Positions 27,141 to 38,656 of a stretch of 64,000 nt of DNA are shown in pieces. This DNA comes from Blautia schinkii DSM 10518 (lineage in GTDB: Bacteria; Bacillota; Clostridia; Lachnospirales; Lachnospiraceae): assembly GCA_000702025.1 (NCBI GenBank), contig JNKJ01000011.1, positions 124,001 to 188,000 of the forward strand, in the 5' to 3' direction. Position 1 is the stretch's first letter. The number at the start of each line of letters is the position of its first letter. Made by a program: the position numbers and the translations under genes. Below the pieces are notes generated by a model. The model was not told the origin of the DNA. It was given only the letters and a program-made list of their open reading frames with translations, and made no database searches.

Positions 27141-28895
27141 TTAAACTCTCTTCACTGCGTCAAACTTACAGGATTCTTCACACTTGCCGCACTTGATACA
27201 TACAGTTGGGTCAATTGTGTGCATTTTCTTCTTCTCGCCGCTGATCGCGCCCACCGGACACTGTCTTGCACAAGCGCCGCAGCCTTTACAGTTCTCAGTG
27301 ATCTCATAACTGATAAGAGCTTTACAGGATTTCGCTGTACATTTATGGTTGTAAATATGATCCTCATATTCATTGCGGAAATATTTAATGGTGGTAAGAA
27401 CCGGGTTCGGGGCTGTCTGTCCCAGACCGCACATAGCGCCGTCTTTGATCTTAGCAGCAAGCTCCTGAAGAAGCTCGATGTCTCCGTCCTTGCCTTCGCC
27501 TCTGGTGATCCGCTCAAGGATTTCCAGCATTCTCTTGGTACCGATACGGCAGTAGTTACATTTACCACAGGATTCCTTCTTGGTGAAATCCAGGAAGAAA
27601 CGGGCCATATCTACCATACAGGTGTCCTCGTCCATAACGATCATACCGCCGGAACCAACGATAGCGCCTGTTTTATTAATATCTTCATATGTAACAGGAG
27701 TTTCAATGAGCTGTGCCGGAATACATCCGCCGGACGGACCGCCCATCTGCACTGCCTTGAATTCCTTGTCATTCTTGATACCGCCGCCGATATTGTAGAT
27801 AACTTCTTTGAGGGTCATTCCCATCGGAACCTCCACAAGGCCGCCCTTCTTAATCTTACCTGCAAGTGCGAATACCTTGGAGCCCTTGGACTGTGCGGTA
27901 CCCATCTCTGCGAAGGCTTCTCCGCCGTTTAACATGATCCAGGCAACGTTTGCGTAAGTCTCTACGTTATTGATGTTTGTCGGAAGCTTCCAGTATCCCT
28001 TAGCAGCCGGGAACGGAGGTTTCAGACGCGGCATACCTCTCTCGCCTTCAAGGGAAGCAATCAGAGCTGTCTCCTCACCACATACGAAAGCACCGGCACC
28101 TGCTTTAATGCGGATGTCGAAGCTGAAGTTTGTGCCGAAAAGATTTTTGCCTAAAAAGCCGTTTTCTCTTGCCTGTGCCATAGCGATTTCCAGACGGGCG
28201 ATTGCCAACGGATACTCAGCACGGCAGTAAATGATACCTTCCGTAGCGCCTGCAGCGAAGCCACCGATGATCATACCTTCCAGCAGGGAATGCGGGTCGC
28301 CCTCTAATACGGAACGGTCCATGAATGCGCCGGGGTCACCCTCGTCCGCGTTACATACCATGTATTTCTGTGCTCCGCTGTTGGATTTGATGGCATTCCA
28401 TTTGAACCATGTGGGGAAACCTGCGCCGCCGCGTCCGCGGAGGCCGGAAACCTTGATGACTTCAATTACCTCATCCGGTGTCATGGATGTGATAACCTTC
28501 TTAGCTGCCTCATATCCGCCTAAAGCGGTGTATTCCTCAATCTTCTCAGGGTTGATCTTACCGCAGTTACGCAGTACGATACGGTTCTGCTGGGTGAGGA
28601 AGGTCTTATCCTCGTCGGAAATTATGTATTTCTCTACCGGCTTGCCGCCCTGTAAATGCTCTTCTACTATCTCTGCAACTTTATCGGTGGTACATTTCAC
28701 ATATCTTGCTTCCAGTGCGCCTTCGTCATTATATACATCTACGATTGGCTCCAGGTAACAGGTACCGATACATCCGGTCTTGTCGATCACAACACTGCTC
28801 AAATTCTTCTCTGCTACGATTCTCTCGAATTCATTAGAGGTCTTTTTTGCGCCGGTTGCGATACCGCAGCTGCCTTGTCCTACAACAACTTTCAT
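27141..28895 (-). CDS. NuoF/HydB-like NADH- and FMN-binding subunit
   Basis: 584 residues. N-terminal thioredoxin-like [2Fe-2S] domain (1-90; CGIATGAKK, CIGTC), then the NuoF core: GLRGRGGAGFPTWFKW (NADH/FMN), NADEGDPGAFMDRSVLE, GAGAFVCGEETALI, an SLBB domain, and the 4Fe-4S site ESCGKCNYCRIGTKRM. The C-terminus adds a two-cluster ferredoxin (CKGCGACARQCPVGA, CIKCGKCEESCKF). This is the HydB/NuoF layout of soluble bifurcating hydrogenases and related transhydrogenases. 15 nt before the large-subunit gene. Confidence 0.93.
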   Translation of the reverse strand: MKVVVGQGSCGIATGAKKTSNEFERIVAEKNLSSVVIDKTGCIGTCYLEPIVDVYNDEGALEARYVKCTTDKVAEIVEEHLQGGKPVEKYIISDEDKTFLTQQNRIVLRNCGKINPEKIEEYTALGGYEAAKKVITSMTPDEVIEVIKVSGLRGRGGAGFPTWFKWNAIKSNSGAQKYMVCNADEGDPGAFMDRSVLEGDPHSLLEGMIIGGFAAGATEGIIYCRAEYPLAIARLEIAMAQARENGFLGKNLFGTNFSFDIRIKAGAGAFVCGEETALIASLEGERGMPRLKPPFPAAKGYWKLPTNINNVETYANVAWIMLNGGEAFAEMGTAQSKGSKVFALAGKIKKGGLVEVPMGMTLKEVIYNIGGGIKNDKEFKAVQMGGPSGGCIPAQLIETPVTYEDINKTGAIVGSGGMIVMDEDTCMVDMARFFLDFTKKESCGKCNYCRIGTKRMLEILERITRGEGKDGDIELLQELAAKIKDGAMCGLGQTAPNPVLTTIKYFRNEYEDHIYNHKCTAKSCKALISYEITENCKGCGACARQCPVGAISGEKKKMHTIDPTVCIKCGKCEESCKFDAVKRV

Positions 28896-28906
28896 ATTTC
28901 TACCTC

Positions 28907-29419
28907 CTATGCATTCTTCGCTTTGTAATCATCAAGAATCTTTCTCACGGAAGCTTTTGTCAGGTTCCCGTATGTTTCCTCACCGTCAGTGGTCTTGATC
29001 ATCATGACAGGTGCCAGGGAACAGCATCCCAGACAGGCTACATTGTTAAGGGTAAACAATCCGTCCTCTGTTGTCTCTCCGTCTTTGATTCCCAGATGCT
29101 CAGTAACCGCTTCTTCAATCAGGTCAGAACCGTTTACATGACAGGCAGTACCCTTGCAAAGCATGATCAGGTATTTACCGATCGGCTGTAAGCGGAACTG
29201 TGCATAGAAAGTAGCTACGCCATAGATCTTTGCAGGCATGATCCCGGTTCTCTCTGCGATGTAGTTGATGGCATCCAGAGACAGATAACCATAGATATCC
29301 TGTGTCTGCTGAAGAATGGTGATCAGACTTCCCGGTACTTTGGCATACTTCTCCAGTACAGGCGCCAATTCAGCGAATTCTGCGTTTCCGCCGTTTTGGC
29401 ATCCACACTTATTGCTCAT
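28907..29419 (-). CDS. NuoE/HydC-like [2Fe-2S] subunit
   Basis: 170-residue thioredoxin-like electron carrier, first gene of the operon. Helical N-terminus with GSLITILQQTQDIYGYLSLDAINYIAERTG, then CKGTACHVNGS and NVACLGCCSLAPVM, the four cysteines that hold the [2Fe-2S] cluster. Pairs with the NuoF-like protein. An additional CGCQ at the N-terminus is noted. Confidence 0.93.
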   Translation of the reverse strand: MSNKCGCQNGGNAEFAELAPVLEKYAKVPGSLITILQQTQDIYGYLSLDAINYIAERTGIMPAKIYGVATFYAQFRLQPIGKYLIMLCKGTACHVNGSDLIEEAVTEHLGIKDGETTEDGLFTLNNVACLGCCSLAPVMMIKTTDGEETYGNLTKASVRKILDDYKAKNA

Positions 29420-29471
29420 ATGATTGTCCCTCCTATAAATTAATTTATTTCTTTTATAATCATTCTATAGA

Positions 29472-29499
29472 ATTATATCACAAACGGATGGACAATCAA
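29472..29499 (-). promoter_or_regulatory. Promoter of the NuoEFG-like operon with overlapping palindrome
   Basis: Minus strand TTGATT (29499-29494), 16-nt spacer ending TGTGA, TATAAT (29477-29472): an extended -10. The palindrome ATTCTATAGAAT (29462-29473) overlaps the -10 edge and the start point, a position suited to a repressor. Confidence 0.65.
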
Positions 29500-29670
29500 A
29501 GTGCTAATTTCGTGACTTTTCTCAAAATTTGTCAAAAAAAGGAAGCATTACCATTCCTTATTAAGTAATTAACTATATTGTCAAAAAAATACCAGGAAAT
29601 TTCGTTTCTATTGTGTATTTTTCACTCTCAATTCCTCTAGTAATTTGATTTTTCTTGCATAATTCACAAA

Positions 29671-29702
29671 AACTGCCGCCAGAATTCATTCCGGCGGCAG
29701 TC
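29671..29702 (-). terminator. Terminator of the giant surface protein gene
   Basis: CTGCCGCC (673-680) with GGCGGCAG (693-700), extended inside by GAAT/ATTC; followed on the minus strand by TTTTTGTG. Confidence 0.85.
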
Positions 29703-29717
29703 CTATGTATAAAAATA

Positions 29718-32700
29718 TTATTTAGTTTTTGCTGCTGCTCCTTTTGAATAGATACCGTAAATATTCTTACCGTTTACTTTTTTGTAGCCTCGTACCATGT
29801 AATAATACTGAGTATCTTTCTTTACCTTTTTGTCCACATAAGACAATGTCTTGGAATTTGCAGTATAAATTCGACTCCAGGAACCATTTTTACCGGTCTT
29901 TCTGTAGACTGCATATCCTGTGGCACCGGAAAGCTTATTCCATTTCACCTGAATGCTGGTCTTTGTCTTTCCTTGCGCTGTTACCTTAGGAGCAGGCAAT
30001 GTTACTTTAACAGTTACCGTCATCTTATCGGTATAGGCACTCTTAACACTGTAATTCTTTGTCGTGCGGTATGCCCGAACATGATAGGTATATTGAGTTC
30101 CATATTTGACCTTCTTGTCCACAAAGCTTGCTGTCTTTGAGGCCTTAATGGTTCCCACTGATTTATACCCCTGGCTGCTTCCTGTTTCTTTACGCCATAC
30201 TTTGTATGTTGTGGCGCCTTCCACCTTATTCCAGGTAACTTTCACCTGGTTGGTGTTAACTACTGAAGCCTTTGCTTTTGGTGTGGCAAGCTTAGGCGTT
30301 GTCACCTTCATATCTGCAGAGGCTTTAGACTTGATACCCTTACCACCTTCACCCCAGAATGCTCTTACTGCATAATAGTAAGTTGTTCCCGGTTTTGCAG
30401 TTTTATCCACATAGGAAGTGATGTCTTTTCCAACAGTTTTCAGTGCCGTATATTTGGCGCCTGCTGCCGTTCCTTTTCTGTATATCCTGTAGCTTCCGGC
30501 ATTCTCTATTTCCTCCCAGCTAATGGAAACGGTATAGAGATTCTTTGCTTTAACAGTCACTTCAGGAATCGCTGACTTGAATGCGTCTTCCGGCTCAGGT
30601 GTCGGTGTCGGGCTTGGTTCAGGCGTCGGTGTCGGACTAGGTTCCGGTGTTGGCTGCGGGTCTGGCGTCGGCTGTGGTCCAGGTCCCGGATCTGGTGTCG
30701 GCTGCGGATCCGGCACATATATAGTCAGATTCTCGAATGCCGTTTGTAATCTGGTCAGAGCTGCGTCAATCTCCTCCTGAGATGCATTTTCCTTGTCAAG
30801 AACTGTCTTTGCATTTTCACGTGCCGCCTCAAATTCAGCCCAAGTGGTACTGGTGTAACCGATGTCCGTTTTATCCTTATAGTCGTTATACAGCTTCTGC
30901 AGTTCCTGCTTGGATGTAGGCTTAGGAAGATCTGCTGCTGTCTGCTTTAGTTCTCCCATCACTGACTGGATTTCTTCTGTACTTACCTGGTCTGCTCCTT
31001 TACCAACAAGTTCTTCTGTTTTCAGCATGGCTGTCTCGAAATCATTCCAGCGCTCTTCTGAATATTTCTCTTTTACTTTGCCTTTAAGTGCATATGCTTT
31101 CATCTTTAAGGTGAATACCGCATTCTCCACTTCTGTCAGATTACTGTCTGCCGGCTTAAGACCGCGTACCGACTCTTCCAGTTCTGCCAATGTTGCATCA
31201 ATCAAATCCTGGCTCACATCCAATGCCGGGAGCATTGGCTCTTCCTCAGTAAGAAGCTCTGCTTCCTGTGATGAGAAAATTTCTTCTGCAGTGAATGCGT
31301 CCTCATTCTCTGTTGTTTGGCTGTCCTGAGCTTCTTCTTCCATAAGAGGATCCTCAGACATAACCGGTTCCTGCCAAGCAAAGTCATCTCCTGATGAGAA
31401 TATATCTGCGGCGGCCAAATCCTGTACTTCTTCCTCTGCGGCGGTTTCGCTGGTATCAGTTTCTTCCGCGGCACCATCTGTAAATATCAGAATTTCCTGG
31501 TCTGCATCCAAATCCTCAGAAGCATCGTCTGATACAGGCTCACTTTGATCTGTTGCTTCTACGTTTTCTATATCTGGATTTTGAGCCATAAGTTCTTCAT
31601 CATTTACATTCCGAAGCTCAGGCTGCTCACCAAGAAGCTCTGCTGCTTTTGTCTTCTTAGCAGTATAGTTACTGAAGCTTTCTTCTGTATAAACCTGCTG
31701 ATTCTGTTCTGTATCGATTGTTTGTGTTCCGAAGTCATGAAGCTGCTTAAGTTCTCTGTAATCCAGTTCGTTTTTCACAAGTCCGCTGATTGCGTTTGTA
31801 ATAGAATCCCTGGCCTGAGCTAATGCCTCCTGATCTACACTGCCATTGTCCAGAAGCGCTTGTGCATCGGCAATAGCTGTCTGCAGCGTATTCCAGCTTT
31901 CTGGCGTATAATTGTCATTTACCACAGCTTCTGCCTTCCGAATCTCCTCTGCCAATTCCTGACGAAGTTCTCCGGCTTGTGAGATTTCAAAGGTTACATC
32001 CAAGGATGCATCCCCGCTGATGTTAAGGAATGTATAACTGTCTGCCGTTTCTACCTGCTGGCCGTTTACTGACACTGTTCCTACCTGATAGCCAGCATTT
32101 GGTTTAAATAAGAATGTCTTGTCTGCACCATTGAATGTAGTTACTGCACCTGTTTGACTTACAGTTCCGTTTTCGCCTGCAGTTACATTGATAGTATGCT
32201 TACTCTGATTTGTATAATATACTTCCTTCACTGCAATACTTCGTCCTGACCTTCTGGACACAAATGCATATTTTCCACTGCTTGGTCCATAAATCAGATT
32301 CTCCTCGGTCGCACTGGTAACTCCGTTTACTGTCAGAGTCAGGTTGTAAGTACCTGTAGCATTCTTGGCAAAATCAAGTTCCAGTTCATATTCTTTTCCA
32401 GCTTCCAATACCGGAATCTCTGCAAACTCAAAGTCTCCCCAACCCTGGGTATTTCCACCCTCTTTGTCAAAGAACCAATGAGGCCCTCCGCTTCCTACTT
32501 CATATCCTACGCGGATATAACCTGCGGCTGCTCCGTCCGAGGTACCGTCTGTCATAACATCAAAGAGTGTCTGGTCGTCTGCGTTGTCCACAGTAAATCT
32601 GGTATAGAAGGTACCGCCGTTAATTTCCGGTGCCTGCGTGTCCATGGCCACGCCAAAATTATTATCGCCTCCGTTTGCGGTCTCAAGAACTGACTGGCCG

Positions 32701-35700
32701 TCTTTTACTTCCTGGCTGACTAACAGGTTCCCTGCATAAGCGGAGCTTGTGTCTACTGCGAAATCTTTATGGTAAGTTACCGCCTCAGAAAGCTTATCAA
32801 AGATAATAACAATTTCTTTGTCTTCCTGGATATCTGTTAAGGTTAAAATACCATTTTCCACTGCCACTGCAGTACCATTTACAGTAGCCTTCGCCTCATA
32901 GCCATCTGCTGCATGCACTAACAAGGACTTATCTGCACCATGGTAGGTAGTGATGGTTCCTGTTTCGCTGACAGTTCCGTTGGTTTCATCCGCATTAATT
33001 GTCAAAGTGTGGGGCACCTGTTTGGTATAGTATATTTCATCAACAGAATATACTTTGTCTGCTCTTCTTGCCCCCCAGCCGAATGTACCTGGTGCAGTAG
33101 AGTAATCTTGTTCTACAGTACCAATTACCGTACCATTAACCGTAAGCGTAATTGCATACAGTGCTGTTCCGTTTCCATAGTCCTCTTTAATCTTAAACTC
33201 AGCCTTTAGGTCATAATTTTTACCAGCTTCAAGCAACACATCATCGCCAATGTCACCCCATGCCTTTTGGGAAAGGGCTTTGTCGTAGAACCACATTGCT
33301 CTATTATTGTTATTAGGATCATAATCGAAGCCGATACGTATCACATCATTTTCCCCTGCACGTTTCAAGTCAAAAATGGTCTGATCCGTAATGTTGTCCA
33401 CACGGAATTTTGTGTGTAGAACTCCTTCAGAGATTGCTTCTGCTTCTGCAGGAACTGCAGTACGTACAGCATCATTCGCTTCCTTTGCCACATTAATATT
33501 CAACGAACCGTCTTCAATTACTGTGGTACTGTTGGAATACTCATCCGCGTCATCAACACGATAGTCTTTATGGTATAAACCATTTGTTTCAGGAATCGGT
33601 TCTCCCCCAGTAAATACCGCTTGTACCGTATGGTTATCCAGAAGATAAGTAAAGGTATAGCTGTTGCCGTTGTTTTTCACCTCTTTCGTCACGTCCGCGC
33701 CGTCTACAAGAACAGATTCCAGTTCTTCGCCGCTGTCCGGCGTAAAGTAGATTGTTTTATCCGCTTCCTTAAAGCTTGTCACTGTTCCTGTCTGGCTGGC
33801 AGTTCCGTTACCTTCTGTGCTCACCTGGATAGAAACAGGCTCTGCATCTGTAAAGTATGTTTCAAAAATCCGGAAATTCTTAGGCTGATTTCTGGCTTCA
33901 AGTGCAAGTCTTCCTGTTCCGGCCGCATAAGCAACATTCTTGTGCGTCGCTCCAATCTGCACACCGTTAATCCATAATGTTAAATTGTACTTATTATTTT
34001 CATTAAGCTCATACTTCAAATGCAATTCTGTTTCCTTATTTGCCTCAAGAGGCTGTGCATTGCCGAAATTATCCCAGTTTGCACTGTCCCAGAACCAATT
34101 GCCGCTGCCTGCATCAAAGCCAATGCTTGCCCGCTTCACGCCCTGGTCGTCTACGACAACAAACTTAGTCTGATCTAAGATATTGTTAACCTTAAACCGT
34201 ACATAGAGATGCCCTTCTGCAAGAAGAGGTGCATCCTTATCCACTGCGATACTGCCAGCGTTAACCGATAAGTTTAATACATTATCTGTAATTACTGCAT
34301 TGCCGCCGGTAAAGTTTGCTTCACTGTCTGTGCGGTAATCTTTGTGATAACTTACATATTGAGCTTTTTTCTGTGCAGCAAGGAAAGCCTCACGGGCCTC
34401 GTCCAAATCTGCAAATGCCTGCTGAAGCTCATCTGGTGTTGACTCAGACGTATATGCCTTAGCTGTATTGATGGAAACAGCCAGGGCATCCTTATCCTTC
34501 TGGTCAAATTCTCCCGGCTTAATTCCCACAACTGCGTTGTCATACAAACTCTGGCATTCATTGATCAATTCCGTCAATGCCTCATAGGAAACGCCTGCGG
34601 GCATATAAGCCTTCACAACAGGAAGCGCTGTCTCATGGCCTTCTGCATTAGTAAGACTCATCTCAACCTTTACATATTCCCTGGCCTGTGTCAGAGTTTT
34701 CATGGTGGTTTTGAGCACATTGCCAGGCTCCTGGAATGCATCCTTTTTCTTAATGGAGAATACATATTCCACATAAGCATTTTCCGGATCGTCCAGATTT
34801 ACCGCCGACCGTTTATTAAATGCAAGAGCTCCTGTGTTCTGATTTTCTGTATCTGCGTCATCAGAACCTGCAAATTCAAACTTGCTGCTGTCATAAATAA
34901 CTTTTACTTTCATGGTACTGAATTTCTTGTAGATATTTTCAGCACCTACTGTTAATTCATGGAAACCTGCCTCTTCCTTGTCGGCGACTATTGCGTTAGC
35001 GCCCATTTCTCCGCGTACCTCAGTTCCGTAAACGCCAAGCTCAGTAAGGGACATTCCCCAATTGTCATTCATCTTTTCGCCTACGATTTTCACGTATCGC
35101 GCAACTACAGAATCCAATTCTGTCACATTGAGTCCCGGATTGGCTTCGCCCACAGAGGCTGCAGTTTTCCAATCCTGTCCATCCTCAGAAATCTCAATGT
35201 GGTAAGAAGTAGCGTATGCTCCTGGTGTCCAATCCACCATCACATGATTCAGCATATATTTTGTTTGAAGGTCAACAGTGATAGATGCTTCAGTTACTCC
35301 GTTTTCTGTGGACCAACGGGTTGCTTGGTCATTATCATTCGCGTTTTCAAGAGCTTTGAAGGACTCTGGCGATGTAGAAGAAGCCTCAAGGGTAACGCCT
35401 TCCTTTAACGCCAGATTTTCATCTGTGATAGGTTCGTAGGCCTCCACAATCACAGCGTTAACCATAGCCTTGGAACCATCCACTCCCTGGAAGGAAATGT
35501 CTACCAGTCCGTCCTTAGATTCTGTCTCAAATACTAGAGCGGTTCCTTTATCACTGCCTTTTGCCGCTTCGCTGATGGAATAATTCTCTTTTACAGTCTG
35601 TCCATTGATCAAAACATTAAATTTATGATTTTGTCCGGATGCTTCATTGAAATATAGTTTTACCCGATACTGTCCGGGAGCTTCTTTAAATTTGTATCCG

Positions 35701-38637
35701 AAACTGCTGCCTTCACGGGCTGATTTGAGAACAGTGCCCATACCTGCATCCGGATTTGGCAGTGCATCAGAAACTGTAATACTCTGACTGTCACCGTAAT
35801 AACCGCTTCCGTTCTTGTCTGTATATGCAGTATCTGCAGCCAGCCCATCGAAGGAACCTCCGCCGGCGTTCACTCTGGAAACCACCTCTGTCATCGGCTG
35901 CCTGTCCGCTGAAATACCGCAGAGAACAGGATTGGTCAGCGTTCCGGCCTCGTTATAGCTGGATGTCAGCTTCACGCTGATTTTTCCGTCAACAGGATAG
36001 ATACCGCCTAATTCCACAACCTGCTCGCCAGCCGGAAGATGATAATCTTCCTTCATTGACTTTCCATTCACTAAAATATTGAAGGTTCTGTCTGAAATGC
36101 CTTCCAATTCATTGAAATACAACTTAAGGGTATATTCCCCTTTACCTCCGTAAATATTGTATTCCACAGTTTCACCTGTAAGACCGGAGGCAAAAACAGA
36201 ATCTGCATCAGCATTACCAATCTTCTTCGGTTCACCCGTATAACCGGATTGTTTGTCAGCCTCCTGGTATTGCTGGTCTGCTGAAAAGCCTTCTATTTCT
36301 TTTCCGCCTGCATTGTATGATTTGGAATGCTCCTGAAGCTGAAGCTGCCATTGCTGGACTGCATTTTCTCCTGAAGCCTGCAGGGATGCTGCATTTTCTC
36401 CTGCTGTCACCGAATTCCCGTCTGCTGTTATACGAATCAGGCCATTCTTCATATCTTCAAGCTGCCATACAGTCTGGCTGGTTTCCTTAAGAGCCAGCTT
36501 CCCGGCCTCGGCCTCGAGATAAAGGTAACTGTTCATCTCGCTGTCCCAGATACGGATCTTATATCCGTTTGCGCCGGTGCCTACAATCATGAAGTCCTGG
36601 CTGGAAGCCTCCTCTGCTGCAGTTGTCACTGTCTCACCGTTTCTCTCCAGGAAACTCTTGGCGTTACGGTTATAGAATTTGTATATGGCATTCTTTTCGA
36701 CCTCTACCGGATTTGCATCGTAACTGGATTCTTCAAGTCCAATATCTGGTGCCCCCTGGTACAGAGCATTTCCATAGAAATCCTGATAGGTATTGTAATC
36801 TCCAGTCTGCCAATTCCACGAAGGTGCATAGTCACCAGTGCCTTGCGGAACCACATCCACATAGGAACCTGCTCCAATAGCCGGCGAGCCTTCCTGAAGC
36901 TGATAAGCGGCAAGACTGCTCCAGTTGGCTGTCTGTGCGCCTCCGGGGTTCACGAATTTCGGGTCAACGCGAAGTGCTCCCGGAATTTCCTTGGCATCAT
37001 GCTTTCCGCTGGCTTCATAGACGATATTGTTTTTCGTCTCTACTGTATCCCAATCACCGATTCTCCACAGTGAAGAATTCGTGGTGCTTGTATTGTACCA
37101 GATATTATTATAATAATTAAAATTGCCGCAAATACTGAGATTCGCATTATCATCTGTATTATTATCATGAACGAATTTCCATTTTGCTCCGTCATAATAG
37201 AATACGTTGTTATAGATATAGCTTGGAGAACGGTCTGCCTGTACAATATGACGCCAGGTCAGCCCATCGTTCTGGCTTAAGTTATAACGTATAATATCCG
37301 TATCATTATTTCCCATAAGAAGCATAAAGCCCATAGGGGTATCATGACTGTAGTTATACTGGTAAATCGTTCCGCCTGACCAGTAATCACTGTCATAGGA
37401 GCAGCCGTCCTGATTATAAGAAGGTCCTGCATAAGACTCATTATACTGGAAAACTGAATCAAAAGCATTCCACTGCCAGATACCGGCATTAGCGCCTGTC
37501 GCTCTCCAGGTATGGTGATCCATAAGATTGTTTTCACACAACGCACCCTTAGTGGAGTCAATCAGGATACCATCACCGCCGATATAAGACAATTTATTAT
37601 TGCGGACAACATAGTTTAATGCTGCCTGATTGTATCCGTCGGTCCTGCGGACATTACTGCTCCGGGTATCATCATTGCCGGCCCACTCTCCCGGACCATC
37701 CAGCCTGGTAAGGCGTACGCCTTTGATACCGCAGCGTTCTACCATCTCAATCACATTGTTCTGAAGGGTAACACCGTCAAAATATGGATGTCTGCCGCTG
37801 CCTTTATAGGATTCGTTCTCAGCGTTGTAATAGTTAACCTCCACACCGATGCCGCCGCTTAATTTATTGGTATTATGGTTTTCATCACCATCTACATCAT
37901 GAATATAGCAGCCATCGATAGTGATGCCCTTATACGCTCGGTTCTCCTCATCCACAATCCCCGTTACAGGATCTTTCTCTTTGGACGAACTTATTTTCAA
38001 TGTGTCTGTTTTTCTCTCATCAATACTGATATGAACACCCAATGGGCGGAACTGATAAAATTCGCTTTTGGAATCATTACAAAAGTTCTTGCGGTTATTT
38101 GGGTCATTCGCATCAGGCGTTTCATTGAAAACATCATCATTTGTAAGCTCAAGACCCGTCACATCCACATATTCCATGTTTTCGATAAGAAGGGCTTCCC
38201 GGAATTTAAAACCTGCATTTATGACAGGTTTACTGTCACCGTCTCCATAGGAACCAATAAGAATATGTTCTTCCGCAGTTCCTTTTCCCTTTGGATAAAG
38301 CTGCTGATCGTCAAAAATACTTCCCTTTTTAAGCAACACAGAATCACCTGGCTGCAGGGTAAGGGCATTTATTTTTGCCAAGGTCTTAAAGGCTCCGCCT
38401 TCAGTTTTCCCGTCATTCGCGTCATTTCCTGCCTCACTGTCAACATAATAAATCTGTCCGCTGCCAGGTTGGTATGTACCTGTTACGTCAGCCTGATACC
38501 CTCTCTGCTGCACAGAAGCTTCATAGGTAGATTCAGTTTCTACCCCCCCCCCGTGCTGCAAATACGCCTGCAGGCATCATAGTCACAGTCATGACCCCTG
38601 CAAGGAGGAGACTTAAAATTTGATTTTTTCTTTTCAT
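29718..38637 (-). CDS. Giant multidomain carbohydrate-binding surface protein, body out of frame with signal peptide
   Basis: The secretion start is ATG 38637 (GGAGG 6 nt upstream) giving MKRKNQILSLLLAGVM...PAGVFAA, but ten G then shift the frame; the open body (2,947 residues) runs from about 38561. Approximate domains on the body: right-handed beta-helix (30-620), ricin-like trefoil (620-750), two malectin-like domains (750-880; 900-1040), F5/8 type C (1050-1180), cohesin-like (1190-1310), FIVAR helices (1320-1400), three repeats of a LamG-like sandwich plus InlB-B-like repeat starting YHKDYR/YHKDFA (1407, 1660, 1929), more FIVARs around an acidic linker (2200-2610), Pro-rich linker and about three FN3 domains to the end. 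Probably binds or cleaves host or plant glycans; no catalytic residues identified. No LPXTG. Needs 9 or 12 G to be in frame. Confidence 0.8.
38543..38552 (-). repeat. Ten-G homopolymer at the signal peptide junction
   Basis: C10 on the plus strand (G10 in the gene) directly after the codons for the AxA cleavage region. With ten G the signal-peptide frame reaches TGA six codons later; nine G would join it to the main frame. Confidence 0.85.
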
Positions 38638-38656
38638 ATTAATCCTCCATTGTTTT

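Noticed and set aside
29472..29520. Rex operator before the redox operon
   Set aside because: No TTGTTAA-type inverted repeat; the only palindrome has a different sequence.
37875..38582. Long plus-strand frames opposite the giant gene (and similar ones elsewhere)
   Set aside because: They are antisense shadows of a well-supported minus-strand gene, with no ribosome sites and no family resemblance.
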